Below, one piece after another: positions 1 to 6,781 of a stretch of 10,333 nt of DNA; the stretch's first letter is position 1; every line of letters begins with the position of its first letter. Source of the DNA: SIG565 sp045646145 (lineage in GTDB: Bacteria > Bacillota > Clostridia > Oscillospirales > Acutalibacteraceae); the NCBI GenBank assembly GCA_045646145.1, contig JAZRKE010000021.1, forward strand, positions 1 to 10,333, written 5' to 3'. The notes beneath the pieces were generated by a model. The model saw nothing but the letters and a program-made list of their open reading frames with translations, was not told the origin of the DNA and searched no databases. Both the position numbers and the translations under genes were made by a program.

Positions 1-1
1 A

Positions 2-487
2 GACGTTATTCCTGAAGTAAAATATTTACTTACTCTCTGTTATACTGGTATGCGATTAGGCGAAATGCTAAACGCTAAGTCAGAAAACTATAATAAGGAA
101 GAGCAATATTTTATAGCAGGTTCTAAAACAAAAGCAGGTAAAGACCGCATTATCACTATTTCACCAAAAATTCTACCCTTCTTTAAAGATTTCGGGAAAA
201 ATAAGTTTTTATTTTTTAATAACGACCGCGTTATATCCGAAAAGAAATTTAGAACAGAATACTTCTACCCCGCATTAAACAAATTAGGAATTGATGTTAT
301 TAAAGAAGATGGTGCGCACTTATATACTCCCCACTGTTGCCGCCACACATTTGCAACCCTTATGAAAAAAGTAAGTGCTCCCAATACCGATAAGCAAAAA
401 TTAATCGGCCATAGTAAGTTTGAAATGACAGCTTATTACACTCACACCGATATTGACTCACTTAAGAAAATTACAGATAATATTTAG
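2..487 (+). CDS. Tyrosine recombinase/integrase, C-terminal catalytic part (5' end outside window)
   Basis: The reading frame is open from base 2, so the gene begins to the left of the window. Only about 161 codons of the catalytic domain are visible, and the ATG at 50 is internal. The tyrosine recombinase signature residues are present in order: Arg in Gly-Met-Arg-Leu-Gly-Glu (53-55), a Lys-containing beta-hairpin (about 122-145), the His-x-x-Arg box (His at 332-334, Arg at 341-343), the second His in Ile-Gly-His (410-412) and the nucleophile Tyr in Tyr-Tyr-Thr-His (437-439). The protein ends 15 residues after the nucleophile, as usual for this family. Known role: site-specific strand exchange that integrates and excises phages or conjugative elements. 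The tRNA-Pro 3' fragment about 120 bases downstream is a fitting target site. It appears intact in the visible part and is probably functional. The element type cannot be told because the rest lies outside. Confidence 0.93.
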   Translation, partial: DVIPEVKYLLTLCYTGMRLGEMLNAKSENYNKEEQYFIAGSKTKAGKDRIITISPKILPFFKDFGKNKFLFFNNDRVISEKKFRTEYFYPALNKLGIDVIKEDGAHLYTPHCCRHTFATLMKKVSAPNTDKQKLIGHSKFEMTAYYTHTDIDSLKKITDNI

Positions 488-496
488 AAAAATTGC

Positions 497-523
497 GACC
501 TATTGAATACCATTCAATAGGTC
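497..523. terminator. Hairpin after the integrase gene, possible terminator
   Basis: A perfect 12-bp inverted repeat (497-508 with 512-523) encloses a 3-nt loop, starting ten bases after the integrase stop codon. On the plus strand it is followed by an A-rich rather than a T-rich stretch, so it is a poor classical terminator in that direction. Read on the minus strand it is followed by a short T run (about 490-494), so it may stop transcription entering the element from the right. It could instead be a recombinase arm site or an mRNA-stabilising hairpin. Confidence 0.45.
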
Positions 524-607
524 AATTAAGAAAAAATTAAATTATGTTACAGTTTTAATACACATATATAGCCCAAGAATGCCCTATTTAAGCCTTTCTT
601 GTAACGA

Positions 608-652
608 ATGGGGTTCAAGAGGCCGCTAGTTCGACTCTAGTCACTCGGACCA
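608..652 (+). other. 3' half of tRNA-Pro(GGG), probable integration attachment site (attR)
   Basis: The stretch folds as the 3' half of a tRNA. It has an anticodon loop (608-614) with anticodon GGG at 610-612, U33 and G37; the 3' strand of the anticodon stem (615-619); a variable loop of 5 (620-624); a T arm with a 5-bp stem (625-629/637-641) and a TTCGACT loop; an acceptor 3' strand (642-648) ending in G72; discriminator A; and encoded CCA (650-652). The ATGGGGT loop matches that of known bacterial tRNA-Pro(GGG), and G72 implies the C1 start typical of tRNA-Pro. No D arm or 5' acceptor strand lies upstream, so this is not a full gene. With the integrase beside it, the simplest reading is the displaced original 3' end of a tRNA-Pro gene marking the right border of an element integrated to the left, with the intact tRNA rebuilt at the far end. 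Confidence 0.8.
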
Positions 653-690
653 ATAAAAGCACCATAGCGAAATGCTATGGTGCTTTTATT
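652..690. terminator. Strong bidirectional terminator between tRNA fragment and GRE operon
   Basis: A 17-bp perfect inverted repeat (652-668 with 674-690) encloses a 5-nt GAAAT loop. The GC-rich inner stem is flanked by A and T runs, and more T residues follow on the plus strand. It starts at the last base of the tRNA CCA, so it was probably the native terminator of the tRNA-Pro gene. It also contains the stop codon of the activase gene (686-688, minus strand), so it closes the minus-strand operon as well. Confidence 0.9.
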
Positions 691-1564
691 TTTCGGTTAA
701 CCCATTAAATTTATTTTGTGCAGTTTCGGTTTCTTCGGTGGTTGGTAATACGGGAGGTAATGTGTTTTCCATACCGAGTGCGGTATATTTAGAACCTGCA
801 AAATTATGATACAGCAAAACCTTAACACTTACCAAATTTTTAATATCCTTTAAAAAATCTCTGATTTTATCAATTTGGTCGGAATTATATTCAGGCACAT
901 AGGGTATTCTTACCTCTATTTTCTTACCCAGCGAATCTATATATTTAATATTTTCTAAAATCTGTTTGTTAGAATAGCCTGTGCACTTAATATGTACATC
1001 TTCATCAAACGCTTTAATATCATAAAGAAAGGTATCTGTATAAGGAATAACTTTATCAACACTGTCTTTTGAAACAAAGCCACAAGTATCAACTGCAGTA
1101 TTAATGCCGTGTTCTTTAAGCTTTTTTAATAGCTCGGCGCAAAAATCTGCTTGACATAGGCACTCACCGCCAGAAAGCGTAACACCGCCGCCTGAAGTTT
1201 CATAGAAATCCTTATCTTCAAGTAGCTTAGGTAGTAATTCTTCTACCGTAACTTCCCTGCCGTAAAGCATAAGAGCATTTCCTAAACATTTATCAACACA
1301 TTTTCCGCAAACGATACATTTTTCTCGGACAAAAATATGGCATCCGTCTTTGATTTGATGAGCGCCTGTAGGACACACGTCAATACACTCACCGCAACCA
1401 ATACATTTTTCCTGATAATATCCTAGCTGCGGTTTAAAACCAATTCCCTCAGGATTATGACACCATACGCACTTTAAAGAGCAACCTTTAAAAAATACGG
1501 TTGTTCTGATACCGTCTCCGTCGTGAACGGCAAATCGCTTTATATCACTTATTATTGCTTTCAT
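686..1564 (-). CDS. Glycyl radical enzyme activating enzyme (radical SAM, with two extra Fe-S clusters)
   Basis: This 292-residue protein is a radical SAM activase. It uses S-adenosylmethionine and an Fe-S cluster to pull a hydrogen atom from the glycine of a partner glycyl radical enzyme. The cluster motif is Cys28-x3-Cys32-x2-Cys35, preceded by the family's His-Asp-Gly-Asp-Gly-Ile-Arg-Thr stretch (14-21). A ferredoxin-like insert with two Cys-x2-Cys-x2-Cys-x3-Cys sets follows (54, 57, 60, 64 and 83, 86, 89, 93), then the Ser-Gly-Gly-Glu SAM-binding motif near residue 131. The insert is typical of activases for dehydratase and decarboxylase GREs and is absent from the pyruvate formate-lyase activase. 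It is the last gene of the operon. Its ATG overlaps the permease gene by 20 nt, and GAGGGAAAG supplies the ribosome binding site. As the only activase in the window it presumably serves both GREs (inference). Action is cytosolic and strictly anaerobic. Confidence 0.93.
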   Translation of the reverse strand: MKAIISDIKRFAVHDGDGIRTTVFFKGCSLKCVWCHNPEGIGFKPQLGYYQEKCIGCGECIDVCPTGAHQIKDGCHIFVREKCIVCGKCVDKCLGNALMLYGREVTVEELLPKLLEDKDFYETSGGGVTLSGGECLCQADFCAELLKKLKEHGINTAVDTCGFVSKDSVDKVIPYTDTFLYDIKAFDEDVHIKCTGYSNKQILENIKYIDSLGKKIEVRIPYVPEYNSDQIDKIRDFLKDIKNLVSVKVLLYHNFAGSKYTALGMENTLPPVLPTTEETETAQNKFNGLTEK

Positions 1565-2459
1565 TCTTTCCCTCGCTTTTATTACCTAATACTATTCCGA
1601 CGGAAATCAGAATAAAGGCTAATAAATATTGAATTTTCAAAATATTCTCGCCTAAGAGTATCGCACCGAAAATACAGGCAAACAACGGCTCGGCAAATTT
1701 AATAATGAACATATTAGAAAGGTCGCTTGTTTTTAAAATATAATACCATAAAGTATATGCCGAAATTGAAGCTATACAAATATAAGAAAAAACTAAAATA
1801 GCTTTAAGGTTAAATTGTAAGAAGCTACCGCCCATAATTATAGCTGCGATAAAAAGCACAATTCCGCCTGTCAACTGTGAAATACCGGTTATCCAGAAAG
1901 AAGAACTACCGTCAGCCGATTTTTTAACAATTATATTTGATACAACCGTACAAACAGATGCAGCGATAATTATTAAATCACCTATTGAAAAAGAAACACC
2001 CTCACTAGTGTAATTTATAGCAATAATTCCACAAAAGCCGATAACAGCGCCAATGATTTTTAAAATACTGAATTTTTCTTCCTTGAAAAACAGAAAAGCA
2101 AAGCATACATAAATTAAGGAGGCTACTTGTTTTATTAAAGCGGTTTTTGAACTATCGGTAACCGAAAGTCCGATATATGTAAAGGCGTAATGAAGAACTA
2201 TCGAAAAAATTCCAACTATAAAAATATTTAAAATGTTTTTTGCTTTTGGAGATGCAATTTTCTCTTTTCGAAAAAACGAAAATATGCAAACTATTAATCC
2301 GCTTATAACGAATCGAACGCTTGCAAACATTAAAATATCAGGAATTGAACCAGAATTTATGTTGAATGCAGCATAGCCGATTTTGACCATTGGAAAAAGC
2401 GAACCCCATAATGCCATTACTATTAATGATAGTGAAACCGTTTTTAAATTACTTTTCAT
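1545..2459 (-). CDS. DMT superfamily permease (EamA family, ten membrane segments)
   Basis: A 304-residue, very hydrophobic protein with about ten predicted membrane helices, near residues 7-25, 41-61, 77-95, 104-124, 132-150, 157-178, 188-208, 218-240, 249-270 and 274-292. They form two EamA repeats. Family hallmarks include Trp-Gly near residue 18 in helix 1 and Glu257-Pro258 in helix 9. EamA proteins are secondary transporters of the inner membrane that export or import small metabolites such as amino acids, sugars or nucleotide derivatives. The substrate cannot be read from sequence. The gene overlaps the SGNH gene by 11 nt upstream and the activase gene by 20 nt downstream, so translation is probably coupled. 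Its position in the GRE operon suggests it moves a substrate or product of that pathway (inference). Confidence 0.88.
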   Translation of the reverse strand: MKSNLKTVSLSLIVMALWGSLFPMVKIGYAAFNINSGSIPDILMFASVRFVISGLIVCIFSFFRKEKIASPKAKNILNIFIVGIFSIVLHYAFTYIGLSVTDSSKTALIKQVASLIYVCFAFLFFKEEKFSILKIIGAVIGFCGIIAINYTSEGVSFSIGDLIIIAASVCTVVSNIIVKKSADGSSSFWITGISQLTGGIVLFIAAIIMGGSFLQFNLKAILVFSYICIASISAYTLWYYILKTSDLSNMFIIKFAEPLFACIFGAILLGENILKIQYLLAFILISVGIVLGNKSEGKNESNNK

Positions 2460-3036
2460 TTTTTAAACACGCCTCAATTACCTTATCTGCTAATATTTTT
2501 GAGCCTTCCTCACCGAAATGCACCCAATCGGAATGAAGAGAATTATCGAATGTTTTAGAGAGTGAATATAAATCGTTAACCTCTACTCCTAATTCGTTCA
2601 TAACATCTTTTGCTTTCTCATTATACTGTTCAATTTCTTTGTTATAACGAAAAAATTCGGGATTTGCCCATTCTTCAATAACTGAAGTTGAGAGAGCAAA
2701 TATAACCTTTGCATTTGGAAAAAGGAATTTAATCCTATTATAAACTCGTTTTAGCATTATACCATAGGTTTCAATATTAGTCAACGGTTCATCGCCAAAA
2801 AGTCTGAGAACATCCCAAAGTCCATTATTCCAATGCACAACATTTATTTCTTCCTTTGGAACATTACTCGCCCATTCATGCAAGTATCTTAAGGTGTACT
2901 GAGCAAAACGACAGTTATCGTTAGGGGCATAAACATTCGCCTTGCCTTTTAATATTTCCTTAACATATATTCCGTAACCAGGACTCCCCTGCGCTCCAAA
3001 TCTTATAGAATCACCAATTAAATAAATGTTTTTCAT
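2449..3036 (-). CDS. SGNH/GDSL-family hydrolase, cytoplasmic
   Basis: A 195-residue single-domain SGNH hydrolase. Block I is Gly-Asp-Ser with nucleophile Ser10, directly after the first beta strand. Block III is likely Trp-Asn-Asn-Gly (Asn71), and block V is Asp170-x-x-His173, giving a complete Ser-Asp-His set. Length is normal for a minimal SGNH fold. There is no signal peptide, so it acts in the cytosol. Family members are esterases or lipases that remove acyl groups from sugars, lipids or peptidoglycan; the substrate here is not known. It follows GRE 1 by 11 nt with AGAGGT as ribosome binding site and overlaps the permease gene by 11 nt. It is one of two unrelated esterases in the operon, which suggests that the pathway handles an acylated compound (inference). 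Confidence 0.85.
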   Translation of the reverse strand: MKNIYLIGDSIRFGAQGSPGYGIYVKEILKGKANVYAPNDNCRFAQYTLRYLHEWASNVPKEEINVVHWNNGLWDVLRLFGDEPLTNIETYGIMLKRVYNRIKFLFPNAKVIFALSTSVIEEWANPEFFRYNKEIEQYNEKAKDVMNELGVEVNDLYSLSKTFDNSLHSDWVHFGEEGSKILADKVIEACLKNEK

Positions 3037-3047
3037 AATCTATACCT

Positions 3048-5222
3048 CTAACAAAATGTATTTTCTGCTTGTTTTATAAAGCAATCTTGCTCGGTTTTGC
3101 TTAAATTCACGAAATAGGCATTCCAACCGCAAACTCTAACCTGCAAATTTTTATATTTTTCAGGATTTTTCTGCGCTTCTTTAAGTATTTCGTGATTAAA
3201 TACATTTCCATGTAATGCTAAACCGCCTTTTAAGAAGTAGGTTTTAAGAAGCATATAGAATGCATCTAATCCGTCATCCCCACTAACAGCAGAAGGGTGC
3301 AAAACAACGTCAAGCACAGTTCCGTTTGGATAATTAGTGTGGTCGATTTGTGAAGCCGAATTAATAAGCGCAGTTATACCGTTTTTATCCTGTCCAACGG
3401 TAGCGCAGAGATTTTTTGAAAGCACTTCGCCGTTCATTCTGCCATCAGGCGTTGCCATCGTTTTATTTCCGTAATATACAAAATGGTCAATGCTGAATAA
3501 TGACGCCTTAAACACTCCGCCGCGAGCATTAGGCTTATTGGTAACAAGCGAAGCGCAGAAATCTGCAAATTCCTTTGTTATCGCATCAGCAGTAGCATTA
3601 CCGTTACCGTATTTCTCGGGCAGGTTTTTGGCTATTAATTTAAGTTTTTCGTTGCCCTGCCAATTATTTTTCAAAATTTCAGCAAATTCATCAAAACTAA
3701 CTATTTTATTTTCAAAAACCAACTTTTTAACGGCACAAATTGAATCAACGAGAGTTGCTATAAAATAAAAATAGTACGAGGTATTGTTATATTCGGCGCC
3801 GCCCTCATAAACATCAATTCCGTTTTTGACGCTCTTTTCATACATTGACGAAAGTAGCGGGTCGGGACCTATCTCACCATAGCGCTTTTCAATCTCGCAA
3901 ATGGCGTGTAAGGCGGTTTCTACCATAAATTTAATATGGGTTTTAACGGCATTTACAAATTCATCATAGGTGCTGATTTTGCCCGTTTTAACGCTTATTT
4001 GTTCGCCGCTTGCAAAATCTTTTCCACCTGTTATTGCTAATTCCACCGCTTTGGCTACGTTTACACCGCCGTTACCCGTACAACCTATTTCTTTGCCCCA
4101 AACCGCAGGCTCGTAGCAGCCAATCGGTACGTAGTTTTTAGCGTCCTTTTCGGTTATACCAACATTCTTTAAGCTTTTAATTACGGTGTTATCGTTAACA
4201 AAAACAAAACTGCTGTTTCCATTTCTTATACAAGAAAGCACTAATTTAACGAACTTTTCGGGAGTTTTATCCGAAACTCTGATATGAATTTTAGGGCTAT
4301 GAATATCCAGTTCGTTATAGGTTTCAACCAAAAGATAGGTTAATTCGCTTGTAACATCGTTACCGTTTTCATCACTACCGCCAAGGCAAATTGGTAAATC
4401 GAACGGTACTTTAGCGCACCATAATTTATTAAAGAAAAATTTAATCATTTCTTTAATTTCGCTTTTTGTATATGTGCCATTTTCTATATCATTTTTATAA
4501 AAAGGATATAAAAGCACATCAAGACGTCCGAGAGTTCTTACTCTGGTGCCGCCAACATATTCGTGCAATAAGAAATATATAATCAAAAGTTGCATTGCTT
4601 CATAAATGTTTGTTGGTGCGCCATTAGCAATATTATTAAGCGCTCTGCTACACTCTAAATCGTATTTTTCGGTTTCCTTTGCTAATCTCTTTATAAAGGA
4701 AATAATCGCTTCAAGGGTGATTTTACAGGATAAATAAAATTCCTTCTGTTTATCGGTAAGATTATCCCTACAGGAATATTTAATTACGTTATCTAAAAGC
4801 CCATTAAATCCAACGTTAATAAGTAACTGTGAATTAGGAGAAGTGTGGCCAAAATCACTATTGGCGCTAAAGGCACCTAAATTGTAAGCAAGTCTCACCC
4901 TTTCAGATAATTCTTTTAAATCACGATTACGCACTTTCTGCTCAAGAGTCCATCTATAAGTGCTGATTATTCCGCCACTGAAATGACCTTCGAAAATTTT
5001 ATCCTGAAAAATATCGTCCTCAATTATTGCTAATCTACTATTTAATAAAATAAATTCGAAAAGTTTAGCTTTTACAATACAAATAGGTAAATTATCGGTA
5101 TTTTCCATAAGCTTATTACAACCTAAATTTAGTTCTTCCTCACTAATACCGGTTTCATTAAGCCACTGAATATTCTCGAACTGATTACAAAGTTTTTTAT
5201 TGTTTTTATCGAATTTTTTCAT
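3048..5222 (-). CDS. Glycyl radical enzyme 1 (dehydratase/lyase type, substrate unknown)
   Basis: A 724-residue member of the pyruvate formate-lyase/glycerol dehydratase superfamily. The thiyl Cys369 lies in Gly-Cys-Tyr-Glu-Pro, with Glu371 two residues on, the position of the general acid/base in glycerol dehydratase and choline lyase. The glycyl radical motif is Arg696-Val-Cys-Gly699-Trp, 25 residues from the C-terminus, and Thr-Pro-Asp-Gly-Arg is at 591-595. It lacks the Cys-Cys pair of true pyruvate formate-lyase, so a C-C lyase of pyruvate is unlikely; radical dehydration or a related elimination is the better guess. It is shorter than well-known eliminases (about 790-850 residues) and has Trp where most GREs have Tyr after the radical Gly. 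A GAGGTG ribosome binding site precedes the ATG, 9 nt after the SMP-30 gene. The C-terminal third closely resembles GRE 2, while the N-terminal parts differ more. It should be a cytosolic homodimer needing the activase. Confidence 0.93.
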   Translation of the reverse strand: MKKFDKNNKKLCNQFENIQWLNETGISEEELNLGCNKLMENTDNLPICIVKAKLFEFILLNSRLAIIEDDIFQDKIFEGHFSGGIISTYRWTLEQKVRNRDLKELSERVRLAYNLGAFSANSDFGHTSPNSQLLINVGFNGLLDNVIKYSCRDNLTDKQKEFYLSCKITLEAIISFIKRLAKETEKYDLECSRALNNIANGAPTNIYEAMQLLIIYFLLHEYVGGTRVRTLGRLDVLLYPFYKNDIENGTYTKSEIKEMIKFFFNKLWCAKVPFDLPICLGGSDENGNDVTSELTYLLVETYNELDIHSPKIHIRVSDKTPEKFVKLVLSCIRNGNSSFVFVNDNTVIKSLKNVGITEKDAKNYVPIGCYEPAVWGKEIGCTGNGGVNVAKAVELAITGGKDFASGEQISVKTGKISTYDEFVNAVKTHIKFMVETALHAICEIEKRYGEIGPDPLLSSMYEKSVKNGIDVYEGGAEYNNTSYYFYFIATLVDSICAVKKLVFENKIVSFDEFAEILKNNWQGNEKLKLIAKNLPEKYGNGNATADAITKEFADFCASLVTNKPNARGGVFKASLFSIDHFVYYGNKTMATPDGRMNGEVLSKNLCATVGQDKNGITALINSASQIDHTNYPNGTVLDVVLHPSAVSGDDGLDAFYMLLKTYFLKGGLALHGNVFNHEILKEAQKNPEKYKNLQVRVCGWNAYFVNLSKTEQDCFIKQAENTFC

Positions 5223-5231
5223 TATAACACC

Positions 5232-6080
5232 TCATCCAAATAAATATGGTTTTCTGCCTTTAGTTCTTGCTTCACTTATAAAAGTATAACCTGCGTTTGT
5301 ATCCTTTTCTAAATCCGCATTGAAACTTGCGGTTACAACCACCAATTTATCCATATTTTCTCCTGCAAAGCAGCAGCTTGCAGGAATATTAGCAGGAACA
5401 TCAATATAATGTTTTATCTGCATATCGGAAGTATCAACAACCGCAATATGACCTCTACCCCAAGATGTAACATAAAGGTAACCGTTTTGGTCTATTGTAA
5501 ATCCGTCAACACCGGGGACGAGCACTTCCCTGCCCGAAAACTCAATATTGCCATTTTGCTTATCAAAATGATATTCCTTAATAATACCTGTATCGCTATC
5601 GGTATGATAAAAATATTTTTCGTCCATAGACCATTCCATGCCGTTGGAAAGACGTAAATTATCAAGTAATAGCATTACATTTCCATTAGAATCAATGCTA
5701 AAGAGTTTTCCATCCAATTTATCGGAAATGCCTTTTCGGGCTTCACTTTGTGTGCCAATATAAAATCTCCCGTCAGGACCGACCTTAGCGTCATTACCAA
5801 ACTTAATTTGATATTTGTTTTGGTCGTATAACGGTTTTAAGGTGCAGTCATCATTTAGAATAAAAGCACCGCTTTGGGTTGAAATAAGTGTTTCTCCTTT
5901 TTTAGAAAACCCTACCGCCGAAACAGGAAAATTAAATCTTCGAATAATAAGTTTCTGAGAGTCAATATCAATTATTCGAATTTCATTTGAAAAACCGTTA
6001 ACGTGATAAAGTTTTTTATTAAAAGGGTTCCAAATAGGTCCTTCGCCTATAATGCATCGGTTATCCGATAAGATTTTCAT
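5232..6080 (-). CDS. SMP-30/gluconolactonase/LRE-family protein (probable lactonase)
   Basis: A 282-residue six-bladed beta-propeller of the SMP-30 family. The expected metal ligands are all visible: Glu13 in Gly-Glu-Gly-Pro near the N-terminus, Asn146 in Ser-Asn-Gly-Met and Asp192 in Val-Asp-Gly-Phe. Asn96 in the Gly-Asn-Asp-Ala motif matches the substrate-binding Asn. Known members hydrolyse sugar lactones such as gluconolactone, xylonolactone or L-rhamnonolactone to the open acid. There is no signal peptide, so it acts in the cytosol. The start ATG overlaps the stop of the SASA gene (ATGA), which indicates translational coupling. Being between the two GRE genes, it points to a sugar lactone or sugar acid in the pathway (inference). 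The exact substrate is not readable, and some family members are not lactonases. Confidence 0.88.
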   Translation of the reverse strand: MKILSDNRCIIGEGPIWNPFNKKLYHVNGFSNEIRIIDIDSQKLIIRRFNFPVSAVGFSKKGETLISTQSGAFILNDDCTLKPLYDQNKYQIKFGNDAKVGPDGRFYIGTQSEARKGISDKLDGKLFSIDSNGNVMLLLDNLRLSNGMEWSMDEKYFYHTDSDTGIIKEYHFDKQNGNIEFSGREVLVPGVDGFTIDQNGYLYVTSWGRGHIAVVDTSDMQIKHYIDVPANIPASCCFAGENMDKLVVVTASFNADLEKDTNAGYTFISEARTKGRKPYLFG

Positions 6081-6781
6081 TTGTTTACTACCTTTTTATA
6101 TGTTTCAAAATATCTTTTACCAAATTCACGGTAAGAGGCCGAATTAAAATGAATTCCGTCTTCTTTGCAGGTTAAACCTTTAGCACTTACAAAGCCACCG
6201 GCTTTTATTTCTTTGCTCAAATCTTCAAGAATTTCGTTAGTTCTGCTAAAATATTTAAGTTTACCATCCATACATGTACCGACAAACTCACCTAATTCGC
6301 CGATTATAACGGGTGTGGTATCAGGCAAATTAAGTTCGGCAAAAAGAGTGTTGATAATCGTTAAAAATTTTTCTCTATAGGAATTCACTCTGTTTCTATC
6401 ACCACTGTCAGATTCGCCCTGATGCCAGAGAATCCCCACAATTTCGGAACTCCGCTGAGCAAGTTTCGCCTGAGCTACGGCATTATCAAAAAGCACTTCA
6501 CCGGGTAACCACTGCGATAAATGCGTGCCCCCGTCTGCACAAGGAATAAGACCAATATCCTCGCCGAAATGCTTTGCGTATTCATCGGCAAAGCTTGCGG
6601 CAAGACCGACGCCGCTATGCCAGGTTCCCCAGACACAACGGTCAAGATTAATGGGCTCACTCATTCCCTGCCATCTGCCCATTCTCAGCACATAGCAATT
6701 CGGGTTCTCTATTTCGGGCACCTCGCCGAAATCTCCGCGCCCTGCCATATTTGACTGCCCTAACATTAGGAATGATTTCAT
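6077..6781 (-). CDS. SASA-type carbohydrate esterase (sialate O-acetylesterase/CE6-like), cytoplasmic
   Basis: A 234-residue esterase of the SASA domain type (sialate O-acetylesterase, also CE6 acetyl xylan esterases). The nucleophile is Ser10 in Gly-Gln-Ser-Asn-Met-Ala-Gly-Arg; the second block is His120-Gln-Gly-Glu-Ser124; the last block is Asp208-x-x-His211. All catalytic residues are present. The first strand starts at residue 3 and there is no signal peptide, unlike many secreted CE6 enzymes, so it should act inside the cell. Likely role: removing acetyl or other acyl groups from an imported sugar or glycoside. The ATG shares one base with the TAA stop of GRE 2 (TAATG), and its own stop overlaps the SMP-30 start, so three genes are translationally linked. 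Confidence 0.88.
   Translation of the reverse strand: MKSFLMLGQSNMAGRGDFGEVPEIENPNCYVLRMGRWQGMSEPINLDRCVWGTWHSGVGLAASFADEYAKHFGEDIGLIPCADGGTHLSQWLPGEVLFDNAVAQAKLAQRSSEIVGILWHQGESDSGDRNRVNSYREKFLTIINTLFAELNLPDTTPVIIGELGEFVGTCMDGKLKYFSRTNEILEDLSKEIKAGGFVSAKGLTCKEDGIHFNSASYREFGKRYFETYKKVVNK

Noticed and set aside
602..652. Complete tRNA gene at this site
   Set aside because: No D arm or 5' acceptor strand is present upstream, and only two of the five anticodon stem pairs could form; only the 3' half is tRNA-like.
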